DNA from: SAR202 cluster bacterium
GTDB lineage: Bacteria > Chloroflexota > Dehalococcoidia > Lucifugimonadales > OSU-TB39
Length of the DNA stretch: 50,024 nt
Direction: 5' to 3'
Assembly (NCBI GenBank): GCA_009392195.1
Contig: VFGY01000039.1
Coordinates: forward strand, 1 to 50,024
Shown here in pieces: positions 8,055-14,742 of this stretch. Under the pieces are notes generated by a model that saw only the letters and a list, made by a program, of their open reading frames with translations, did no database searches and was not told the origin of the DNA. Position 1 is the stretch's first letter. Every line of letters starts with the position of its first letter. A program made the translations under genes and the position numbers.

Positions 8055-8720
8055 ATGAGCGCTGTAAGGACTCTGATACTATCATGGTTATTATTGATGA
8101 TTTTTGTGGTTTCGTGTGTCGATTTAAAATCTGTGGCAGATACGTCAATTAGCAGAGACGATTCAAATCTAGGTAAAGATAATCCCGTTGAATTGAAAAC
8201 CCCTTTACCATCTGAAACAAAAGATGCGAAGCTTGCACTAGTAGGTTTTTCAGAGGGTGATATAGCCCCAAAATTTACGCTAAAGACATCTAAGCAGTCT
8301 TCAGTTACTAGCGGGCAATTATTGAATGAATATGAAGGTTTATTTATTTTATTTTATTCTGATTGGTGAATGACGTGTCACGCCGAGTTGCGGCGCCTGT
8401 CTGAGATTTCGAAAAACAAATCTTCCAAAGTTGGATTTATTATTGTTGCGATTAATCCACTGGAAGATATAGACGAATTTTCTGAAGCTGTAACCCTGAG
8501 AATTAGTAACCAGTCGGGACAGATGTTTACTTACCTAGATACATCAAATGACGATTGGAACATCGCATTGCCATTGGGTCAAATGTTGTCTGATTTTAAG
8601 GTCCGTTCACAATCAACGAAAATTGCTATTGATAAGAATGGTTTGATTGTTTATAGAGATGGTTATGGGAAAGGCGATGAATGGTTGTGGGAGACAGTTT
8701 TTGATAAATTGGACAGTTGA
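8055..8720 (+). CDS. TlpA-like thioredoxin-fold lipoprotein, probable selenoprotein (Sec at in-frame TGA 8367-8369)
   Basis: One frame runs from ATG 8055 to TGA 8718-8720 with a single internal TGA at 8367-8369. Read as one protein it has 221 residues: a lipoprotein signal peptide with lipobox VVSC (C21), a short linker, then a redoxin domain (GDIAPKFTLKTSKQSS... from about 77). Directly before the TGA comes LFILFYSDW and directly after it MTCHAELRRL. TlpA/ResA proteins have FWAxWCxxCxxELPxL here, so the TGA occupies exactly the nucleophilic Cys of the CXXC: U105-M106-T107-C108. Both halves continue the same domain without frameshift, and a SECIS-like hairpin follows. Start: AAGGA at 8045-8049 precedes ATG 8055; an upstream GTG at 8022 is less likely. 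Probably a membrane-attached extracytoplasmic thiol/selenol oxidoreductase. Other genes here use TGA as a normal stop, so a changed genetic code is excluded. Confidence 0.8.
8367..8403 (+). promoter_or_regulatory. putative bacterial SECIS element following the Sec TGA
   Basis: A stem CGCCG (8381-8385) pairs with CGGCG (8391-8395) around the loop AGUUG. The loop begins 17 bases after the TGA and has G as its second base followed by U. Known bacterial SECIS elements have the apical loop roughly 16-37 bases after the UGA and a G in the first two loop positions. GAC (8372-8374) can pair with GTC (8399-8401) to extend the helix across an internal loop. This stretch is strikingly GC-rich in an AT-rich gene, as expected if RNA structure constrains it. 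SelB would bind it; no sel gene lies in this window. Confidence 0.65.
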
Positions 8721-8757
8721 TTTCGGACAAACAAAAATATAGAGGTTGAGATTAACG

Positions 8758-10248
8758 ATGACATCTAAGTTGATTTATTACAATGATGCAAGACATTATT
8801 ATCTGTATGTATTTGAGCCACCGATGAGTATGGAAGAAGCTTGGACACCGGTAGATGAAATTCTTGGTACTTCTGTGACCACTCTTTCGTATGGAGTAGA
8901 AAGAGAAGATGGTATTTTTTATCCATCCAAGAAAACCGTACAATTTGGTGAAGATAGAAGGCCATTTAAAGGGGAAGCTTTGGAGTGGCGTGCTTGGAAA
9001 AACATGAAAAGCCTTGAAGAAAAAGGCCTTGATCCACTTCAAGTTTTAATAGATAGATCACATGATAAAGGGCTTGAATTTATGGCAAGTTTGCGGATGG
9101 CCAACTGGGGTGGATTGGATAACTCTTTGAAAATTGATATGCCTACTGGTAGAGCGGACTATAGTAATAAAGAAGTAAGGCAGCATATATTAGGCGTATT
9201 GACTGAGCTCGCAAATGATTACAACATTGATAGTCTCGAAATGGACTTTGCTTTTGTACCTCACTATTTTCACCCAGATGAAGCAAAAGAAAATGTAGGG
9301 ATAATGACAGAATTAATCGAATCAGTAAGAGAAATGGTAGCTAAGAGTAATAACAAAAACCTTCAATTAGGCGCGAGGATTTTACCTACTGAGCGAACAA
9401 ATATGAATGGAGGTTTAGATCCACGTACATGGATTAAATCAGGATTAGTGGATTTTCTTATGCCTATGTGGTACCAAGTATTTGAACTTGATCCGGATAT
9501 GCCTTTGGATTGGATAATAAAATTGTCGGAACACACTGATGTGGAAATTTATGGGATGTTGATGCCTCATAAGATTCAAGAAGGTAGAAGGTCATTATTT
9601 GGACAGTGGTTAAATGCAAGTCCAGAAATGATGAATGCAGCAGCATCAAATTTTTATGATAAAGGTGTGGATGGTTTGTGCACATGGTTTATGAAATGGC
9701 CATTAGGTGATAAAGAGAGGTCAACTTTATCTAAAATTGGTGATAAAGAGTTGTTAAAACATTCGAATAAACATTATGTGGTACGCCGTAATGAAGATGG
9801 AGGAGATCCCGATCAAAATAAGAACGGATTATCGGCAAGTAACTTGGGTTATACATCGCCGTTACCATTGGAAATAAAATATGATGATTTAGGACTTTCG
9901 AAAGAATTAGAATTTTATTTGAGCGATGATTTTGAATCTTCAACTGAGGTTTTGAATCAAATCACACTGAAATTGCAAATAAGAGATTTAGTTTCTGAAG
10001 ATGAGTTAATAATTAAGTTAAACGGTAAATCTTTAGATGACCAGCCATGTGTAAGAGAGTATGCTAATGTAACATCACCTTATCAGGGTCAATGGGTCAA
10101 CTTTAATTTAATGGAGTATATGCCAGTTAAAGGTCAAAATACATTAGAATTAACCTTGGTTAGTCGCCCTGATCAATTAGAAGCTGACATATTACTTGAG
10201 GATGTTGAGCTAGTTATAAAGTATGGTTCATATCCGTCTAGGTTATAA
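8758..10248 (+). CDS. putative glycoside hydrolase of the GHL10-like (TIM-barrel) group
   Basis: About 496 residues. The first 340 look like a TIM barrel of the 'glycosyl hydrolase-like 10' type. Visible elements include a strand VTTLSYGVERED, LIDRSHDKGLEFMASLRMANWGG, the acidic strand-end IDSLEMDFAFVPHYF, LGARILP, VDFLMPMWYQ and GVDGLCTWFMKWPLGD. The last 130 residues or so are rich in beta strands and may be a carbohydrate-binding or accessory domain. There is no signal peptide, so it probably acts in the cytoplasm. The ATG at 8758 is chosen (AGAGG at 8741-8745); a TTG at 8746 would add four residues. It is followed by a DapA-family aldolase, an SDR and RpiB, so a role in sugar or sugar-acid breakdown is likely. 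The substrate is unknown. Confidence 0.65.
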   Translation: MTSKLIYYNDARHYYLYVFEPPMSMEEAWTPVDEILGTSVTTLSYGVEREDGIFYPSKKTVQFGEDRRPFKGEALEWRAWKNMKSLEEKGLDPLQVLIDRSHDKGLEFMASLRMANWGGLDNSLKIDMPTGRADYSNKEVRQHILGVLTELANDYNIDSLEMDFAFVPHYFHPDEAKENVGIMTELIESVREMVAKSNNKNLQLGARILPTERTNMNGGLDPRTWIKSGLVDFLMPMWYQVFELDPDMPLDWIIKLSEHTDVEIYGMLMPHKIQEGRRSLFGQWLNASPEMMNAAASNFYDKGVDGLCTWFMKWPLGDKERSTLSKIGDKELLKHSNKHYVVRRNEDGGDPDQNKNGLSASNLGYTSPLPLEIKYDDLGLSKELEFYLSDDFESSTEVLNQITLKLQIRDLVSEDELIIKLNGKSLDDQPCVREYANVTSPYQGQWVNFNLMEYMPVKGQNTLELTLVSRPDQLEADILLEDVELVIKYGSYPSRL

Positions 10249-10283
10249 CATAAGAAAATCAAAATTATTGAGTGGAGGAAATA

Positions 10284-11255
10284 ATGTCAAAAGAACGTCA
10301 ATCGAAACTAGTAGGCCCGGTTGTATCATTGCCGACTTTTACTGATGAAGACCATAATTTGTTACTTGATAAGCAACGAAAACACATCAGGTGGTTAATT
10401 GACAATGGATTTAAAAATGGAGAAGGGGTAATTTTGGTTGCAGGTGGTTATGGAGAAGGATATTTTCTTGATGACTATGAATATCATGCATTAATAGATG
10501 TTTTGAAAGATGAGGTTAAAGATGAAGTACCATCAATGATTGGTATATTTGATTTAAGTGCCCGAAAAGCAGCTGAAAGAGCAAAATATGCGGCGGATGC
10601 AGGTGTCGAGTTTATAGAATTGGGTTTGCCCCACTACTCTTGTCCTTCTGAAGAAGATGTTTATTTACACCATAAATATGTTAGTGACCATGCTGATATA
10701 GGAATAATGAGTTATAACAATTTTTGGGTTATGCCATCTCCGGGATTTGAAATATCGGAAAAATTAATGGAGCGTTTAGTAGATGTTGAAAATATGGATG
10801 GCTTCAAATGGAGTTCAGCTACAAAAGAACATTATGTTGGAATGTTAAATAAGTATAGTAATCGATTTAATTTTATTGATAATGGTATGCAATCAGCTTT
10901 AGGTGCAAGGAATGGAATGGCAGGATTTGTAGATTTTTATGGTAATGTAGCGCCTAGATTGTCAAGGAAAACATGGGAGTTATTCAAGAATAAGAAATTT
11001 GATGAATTAGATGATTTGCTTTACAAGATTCATGTAGGTCCATCTGAACTCTTGGCTGACGAAAATCCTGGATTTAGTGGGGTGGCAGATGGAACTTTTG
11101 GAACTTTACGTTGGGAAGTATTGGGTTTGAAATCAGGTCCTGTTTTCCCTTCGCAACAAATGCCATCTGATGCTGTAAGGCAATATACAAATAAGCTTTT
11201 CAAAGAAGGGGGTTTATTTGATTGGGTTGACTGGGATGATTCGGTCGTTGAATGA
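10284..11255 (+). CDS. dihydrodipicolinate synthase/N-acetylneuraminate lyase family aldolase
   Basis: 323 residues of the class I aldolase DapA/NanA family. The Schiff-base Lys is K175 in GFKWSSAT and the catalytic Tyr is Y144 in SYNNF. The family glycine loop, GTTGE in true DapA, reads GGYGE at 54-58. Both Thr are replaced, so it is unlikely to make dihydrodipicolinate; a 2-keto-3-deoxy sugar-acid aldolase or dehydratase is more likely. The ATG at 10284 is preceded by GGAGG at 10274-10278 with ideal spacing, preferred over the GTG at 10272. It lies between the GHL10-like gene and an SDR gene, all co-directional, which fits sugar-acid catabolism. Confidence 0.82.
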   Translation: MSKERQSKLVGPVVSLPTFTDEDHNLLLDKQRKHIRWLIDNGFKNGEGVILVAGGYGEGYFLDDYEYHALIDVLKDEVKDEVPSMIGIFDLSARKAAERAKYAADAGVEFIELGLPHYSCPSEEDVYLHHKYVSDHADIGIMSYNNFWVMPSPGFEISEKLMERLVDVENMDGFKWSSATKEHYVGMLNKYSNRFNFIDNGMQSALGARNGMAGFVDFYGNVAPRLSRKTWELFKNKKFDELDDLLYKIHVGPSELLADENPGFSGVADGTFGTLRWEVLGLKSGPVFPSQQMPSDAVRQYTNKLFKEGGLFDWVDWDDSVVE

Positions 11256-11283
11256 AATTAAGTACGTGTAAGGCTCAAATCAT

Positions 11284-12057
11284 ATGGGAAGGTTAAACGA
11301 TAAAGTAGCGATAATAACTGGAGCAGGGTCTGGTATAGGTAAGGAAACAGCTATTCTTTTTGCCAAAAACAATGCAAAATTGGTTGTTACTGATATCAAT
11401 ACAGATATGCTAAACGAAGTTGTTGCATCTATTGAGGAATTCGCTGGTAAGTCCATATCAATAAAAAGTGATATAACAAAAGAAGATGACGTACAAAAAA
11501 TCGTTGATGTTGCTGTGAAAGAGTATGGAGGTATAGATATCCTTATAAACAGTGCAGGGGTAAGTGCTCGGAATGCTGCGCCTGAAAATGCACCGGAAAC
11601 TGATGTTTGGAATAACGTTTTGGATGTTAATCTGAATGGAACTTATTTAATGTCTAGATTTGCGGTGCCTGTGATGAAACAAGGAGGAGGGTCTATCATT
11701 AATCTATCTTCGATTATTGGTTTAGTTGGATATCCGACTGGTTTGAATGCTGGTGCTTTTAATCCTTATCCTCCGTCGAAAGGTGCAGTAGTTCAGTTAA
11801 CTAAAAATATGGCTGTAGAACTAGCTCCATATAAAATAAGAGTGAATTGCATATGTCCTGGGTTTTTGAAGACTAACCTTACAAAAGCCTATTGGACCGA
11901 TAAAGAAAAATTGAAGTTTTTGGAAGATCGACATCCTATGGGAAGACTAGGAGATCCGATAGAAGTTGCCTTTACTTGTTTATATTTAGCTAGCGATGAA
12001 TCTTCATATGTGACGGGAATTGCGCTGCCCGTAGATGGTGGTTATACTGCCCAGTAA
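11284..12057 (+). CDS. SDR-family NAD(P)-dependent oxidoreductase
   Basis: 257 residues. The cofactor loop is TGAGSGIG at 12-19, Asp37 in VTDIN suggests NAD(H), NSAG is at 89-92, S142/S143 sit in NLSSIIG, and Y162/K166 in YPPSK form the catalytic pair. The end VTGIALPVDGGYTAQ is typical of the FabG-like group. A run of extra residues (GYPTGLNAGAFNPY) before the catalytic Tyr lengthens the substrate loop compared with many relatives. It starts 28 bases after the aldolase gene and is followed 25 bases later by rpiB, so it is probably a sugar or sugar-acid dehydrogenase in the same operon. Confidence 0.88.
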   Translation: MGRLNDKVAIITGAGSGIGKETAILFAKNNAKLVVTDINTDMLNEVVASIEEFAGKSISIKSDITKEDDVQKIVDVAVKEYGGIDILINSAGVSARNAAPENAPETDVWNNVLDVNLNGTYLMSRFAVPVMKQGGGSIINLSSIIGLVGYPTGLNAGAFNPYPPSKGAVVQLTKNMAVELAPYKIRVNCICPGFLKTNLTKAYWTDKEKLKFLEDRHPMGRLGDPIEVAFTCLYLASDESSYVTGIALPVDGGYTAQ

Positions 12058-12082
12058 TTATTAAGAAATATAGGATGTTTTA

Positions 12083-12529
12083 GTGAAAGTAGCTGTTGGC
12101 TTTGATCATGGTGGATACAATTTAAAAGAAATTATTTGTGAAGTGATAAAAGCTTCGGGAAATGAGGTTGTGGATAAAGGTGCGTATCGTCTAGATGCTG
12201 ATGATGATTATCCGGATTTCGCATTGAAAGTTGCCGAAGAGGTATCGTCCTGCAATGTGTCTAAAGGCATAATTGTTTGCGGAAGTGGAGTAGGGGCGTC
12301 TATTGCTGCTAACAAAATAAAAGGTGTTCGTGCTAGTGTTTGCCATGACTTATATTCGGCTCAACAGGGTGTAGAACACGATGATATGAATGTATTATGT
12401 CTTGGAGGAAGAATTATCGATGAACCTAATGCGTCGATGTTAGTAAAGGCATTTTTAAGCGCTCGTTTTTCTGGCGAAGATAGACATTTAAGAAGATTGA
12501 ATAAAATCAATGAGGTTGACCATCAGTGA
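12083..12529 (+). CDS. rpiB: ribose-5-phosphate isomerase B / LacAB-family sugar-phosphate isomerase
   Basis: 148 residues, the usual RpiB length. Visible active-site elements are DHGG at 8-11, the catalytic Cys C66 in IVCGSGVG, H99 in GVEHDDMNVLCLGGR and the C-terminal phosphate-binding Arg cluster RHLRR at 134-138. It interconverts an aldose phosphate and a ketose phosphate, classically ribose-5-P and ribulose-5-P, though RpiB-fold enzymes next to sugar dehydrogenases often act on other sugars. The start is GTG at 12083. As last gene of the aldolase-SDR operon it may be specific to that pathway rather than the housekeeping Rpi. Confidence 0.88.
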   Translation: MKVAVGFDHGGYNLKEIICEVIKASGNEVVDKGAYRLDADDDYPDFALKVAEEVSSCNVSKGIIVCGSGVGASIAANKIKGVRASVCHDLYSAQQGVEHDDMNVLCLGGRIIDEPNASMLVKAFLSARFSGEDRHLRRLNKINEVDHQ

Positions 12530-12538
12530 TTGCTTGAA

Positions 12539-13036
12539 TTAGTTATATTCAGCCCCTATTAAACATACGATTGGTTTTTGTTCTTTAGTTGACTCTTCAA
12601 ATGCAATACTGATGCGATTTAAATCGTCATCACCGTCAATTAGATAGTATTTTAGCCCCCATGCGTTAAGAGTTGGTTCGGTATAAATGGCAGCAGAATC
12701 CTTTGTGATTCCGTGTCTTGTCCAACCTCTGTAACCAACTACTATCACTAAAGGTAAATCTATATCTACAGCTAAACCTCGTATTGAATCACCAGATTCA
12801 AATAAACCAGTATTTTGAATCATCACTACTGGTTTCTTACCTCCGATCCAAAGTCCAGCTGCTAATGGTATACTTTCAGCTTCTCTGCAAATTGGAATTA
12901 TATTGATTTGATTGTTTGTTGAAATTGATTGGTAAAGGAAACTTGTTTCGGTATCAGGTAACCAGACCACGTGTGTTACCTCATTTTTTTCTAGTTCCTT
13001 TATCATTAGGTTTGTTGTTAATTTGCTCTGTTCCAT
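12539..13036 (-). CDS. lone TPP-enzyme pyrimidine-binding (Pyr) domain, sulfopyruvate/phosphonopyruvate decarboxylase alpha-like
   Basis: 165 residues forming just one TPP-enzyme domain. The fold pattern fits ComD (sulfopyruvate decarboxylase alpha): HVVWLPDTET near the start, ICREAESIPLAAGLWIGGKKPVVMIQNTGL at 49-78 and DLPLVIVVGYRGWTR at about 93-107. The Glu of REAES (E52 or E54) should activate the cofactor. A working enzyme also needs a PP domain that binds the diphosphate with a GDG...N motif; no such gene is adjacent here. Either the partner (ComE-like) is elsewhere or this subunit has another role. It converges with rpiB (9 bases apart). Confidence 0.75.
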   Translation of the reverse strand: MEQSKLTTNLMIKELEKNEVTHVVWLPDTETSFLYQSISTNNQINIIPICREAESIPLAAGLWIGGKKPVVMIQNTGLFESGDSIRGLAVDIDLPLVIVVGYRGWTRHGITKDSAAIYTEPTLNAWGLKYYLIDGDDDLNRISIAFEESTKEQKPIVCLIGAEYN

Positions 13037-13105
13037 TTATTATTGAATTCCTTTTGGTATTGAATTTAAATTATATATTAAAACAATAATTTAATTAGGT
13101 ATTTA

Positions 13106-13876
13106 TTATCTATCGCGGTAAACTTCAGAGGACTCTGTCGGCTTATACGATATTTTAGCTGCTGGCTCGGCTAAATCCCAAATTCGCCATTTATTGTTTG
13201 AAACTCCGTAAAACACTTCGTATTTGATATCGGACTTTGCATCAATCGATTTTGATATTAGTTGGATTAAATCACGGTGGGTAAGTAACGTCGCAAATTG
13301 CCTGATATCCATCGGTTTATTAAATTTATTTACGGTCCCTATCCTTAAGCATATTACTGAAATACCGTACTTTTCTGAATAATATTTAGCTGCAGATTCA
13401 CCAAAGGATTTACCGATTCCGTATGGACTGTCGGGTTTGATTTTGGAAGTAGAATTTATATGATTTAATTTAGAGGAATCTACTTTGTGGTAATTTCCTG
13501 TAATTATATCCGAATATGGAGTTTCAAGTTCGTAAAGTCCAGTCACATGATTGGAACTAGCATATATGATACGTTTTACATTGTTTTGTTTTGCTACCTC
13601 GAAGCTGTTATAGGTCACAGGGATATTGTTATGGTATATTTGATTCCAATCTGCGTTTAAATTAGATATGCCTGCTAGGTCAATAACCGTGTCTATATTT
13701 GTATAATAATGGTTGATTTCATTTATGTTTAGTAAGTTTGCTACCGATGTTCTGCTGTCAGATGACGTTTTTAAATCTATACCGGATAGGGTGTATTTTG
13801 ATGGAAGATTTTGTAAGAGGATTTGACCTATAAGTCCAGAACTGCCAGTTATTAGTATATTGTTTTGGTTGTCCAA
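13106..13876 (-). CDS. NAD-dependent epimerase/dehydratase family, uronate dehydrogenase-like
   Basis: 256 residues of an extended SDR. The NAD loop is GSSGLIG at 11-17. ASSNHVTGLY at 106-115 and PDSPYGIGKSFGE at 148-160 give the catalytic Tyr and Lys (Y152, K156). The SSNHVxGxY and PxSxYGxxKxFGE pair is characteristic of uronate dehydrogenases (Udh), which oxidise galacturonate or glucuronate to the aldarolactone. This fits the sugar-acid genes around it. It lies 69 bases upstream of the Pyr-domain gene on the same strand. Another small-sugar dehydrogenase of the same subfamily is possible. Confidence 0.78.
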   Translation of the reverse strand: MDNQNNILITGSSGLIGQILLQNLPSKYTLSGIDLKTSSDSRTSVANLLNINEINHYYTNIDTVIDLAGISNLNADWNQIYHNNIPVTYNSFEVAKQNNVKRIIYASSNHVTGLYELETPYSDIITGNYHKVDSSKLNHINSTSKIKPDSPYGIGKSFGESAAKYYSEKYGISVICLRIGTVNKFNKPMDIRQFATLLTHRDLIQLISKSIDAKSDIKYEVFYGVSNNKWRIWDLAEPAAKISYKPTESSEVYRDR

Positions 13877-13903
13877 TTTACTTATTGTTACCTATATTAA
13901 ATT

Positions 13904-13933
13904 TGAACTATGACAATAATATACTAATATAAT
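13904..13933 (+). promoter_or_regulatory. promoter for the CADD-like gene
   Basis: TTGAAC at 13904-13909 and TATAAT at 13928-13933, 18 bases apart, in the divergent gap between the uronate-dehydrogenase-like gene and the CADD-like gene. Two further TATAAT copies at 13943-13948 and 13956-13961 lie downstream without good -35 boxes and could be alternatives. The gene's AGGAGG is at 13983-13988. Confidence 0.4.
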
Positions 13934-13994
13934 AGGAAAAGTTATAATAATCGGTTATAATATCAGCCTGTATAAATGTACCAGGAGGCTTCTT

Positions 13995-14660
13995 TTGACT
14001 ACCGAATTGATTGAACGTATAGATGAAATAATTAGCAGTAAAAGTCTTTTAAAACATCCTTTCTACCAGTCATGGAGTAAAGGAGAATTGCCAAAAGAAT
14101 CTTTGAAACAATATGCCAAAGAATATTTTCATTTTGAGGCGATGTATCCAACTTTTCTTAGTGCAGTTCACTCTCGTTGTTCCGACCGAAAAGCAAGACA
14201 GCTTATATTAGATAACTTGTGGGATGAGGAACACGGTGATGAAAATCATGTTGAATTATGGCTTAGATTCTGTGATGCATTAGGTCTTGATAGAGAAGAA
14301 GTTGAAAATGGTGAAGCTTCTCAGGCAACTCAAGACTTAATAGATGAGTTTACTCGATTGACTTCTACAAAATCAGTAGCTAGCGGAACCGCTAGCCTAT
14401 ATGCTTTTGAATCTCAGGTTCCAGAAGTCGCTGTATCAAAATTGGAAGGGTTGAGTAAGCATTACAATATGGCAAAATCATCAGAGGTAGCCTTTTTTAA
14501 GGTTCATAGTACTTTGGATGAAGAACATTCAGAGGCTGAGAGAGAAATAATTAATACTATGGCGGTGACTGACGAAATTGAAGAAGAAACTATCGTCGCC
14601 GTTAAGTCAGCTGCTGACAGTTTATGGAACTTCTTGGATAGTGTTTACGAAGTAAAGTAA
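13995..14660 (+). CDS. CADD-like para-aminobenzoate synthase (TenA/PqqC-fold di-metal protein)
   Basis: 221 residues, all-helical TenA/PqqC fold of the CADD (Chlamydia protein associating with death domains) folate group. CADD is a diiron, self-sacrificing enzyme that makes p-aminobenzoate from one of its own Tyr. From memory of the chlamydial protein, its ligands are E81, H88, E142, H174, D178 and H181, with Y27 and K152 important. With a constant shift of three, this protein shows E78, H85, E139, H171, D175 and H178, plus Y24 and K149. The start is TTG at 13995 with AGGAGG six bases upstream. It replaces PabABC in bacteria lacking those genes, so it probably feeds folate synthesis. It ends just before a terminator. 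Confidence 0.8.
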   Translation: MTTELIERIDEIISSKSLLKHPFYQSWSKGELPKESLKQYAKEYFHFEAMYPTFLSAVHSRCSDRKARQLILDNLWDEEHGDENHVELWLRFCDALGLDREEVENGEASQATQDLIDEFTRLTSTKSVASGTASLYAFESQVPEVAVSKLEGLSKHYNMAKSSEVAFFKVHSTLDEEHSEAEREIINTMAVTDEIEEETIVAVKSAADSLWNFLDSVYEVK

Positions 14661-14682
14661 ATTAAATCTAATTAGTCTATCG

Positions 14683-14725
14683 AAAACGACGACTCGGGCA
14701 AATTTTCTGAGTCGTCGTTTTATTT
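14683..14725 (+). terminator. Rho-independent terminator between the CADD-like gene and alaS
   Basis: A 13-bp perfect stem (14683-14695 with 14709-14721; GACGACTC against GAGTCGTC at its core) encloses a 13-base loop and runs into TTTTATTT. It is the strongest terminator in the window. Its end is only 17 bases from the alaS ATG, so the alaS promoter cannot fit after it. The hairpin therefore either sits in the alaS leader as an attenuator or passes partial read-through. Confidence 0.8.
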
Positions 14726-14742
14726 AAGGATAGGATATATCT

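Noticed and set aside
8022-8369. Two separate adjacent genes split by a stop codon, or a plain nonsense-mutation pseudogene
   Set aside because: Both halves lie in one frame and together make one complete redoxin. The TGA stands exactly at the catalytic Cys and is followed by a SECIS-like hairpin, so recoding is the better explanation.
8367-8369. Genome-wide reassignment of TGA (for example to Trp or Gly)
   Set aside because: Other genes in the window, such as those ending at 5290, 8720 and 12529, end in TGA as a normal stop, and no other gene needs TGA read-through.
10284-11255. True dihydrodipicolinate synthase (dapA) for lysine synthesis
   Set aside because: The GTTGE loop is replaced by GGYGE and the neighbours are sugar-related genes, so only the fold and the Schiff-base Lys are claimed.
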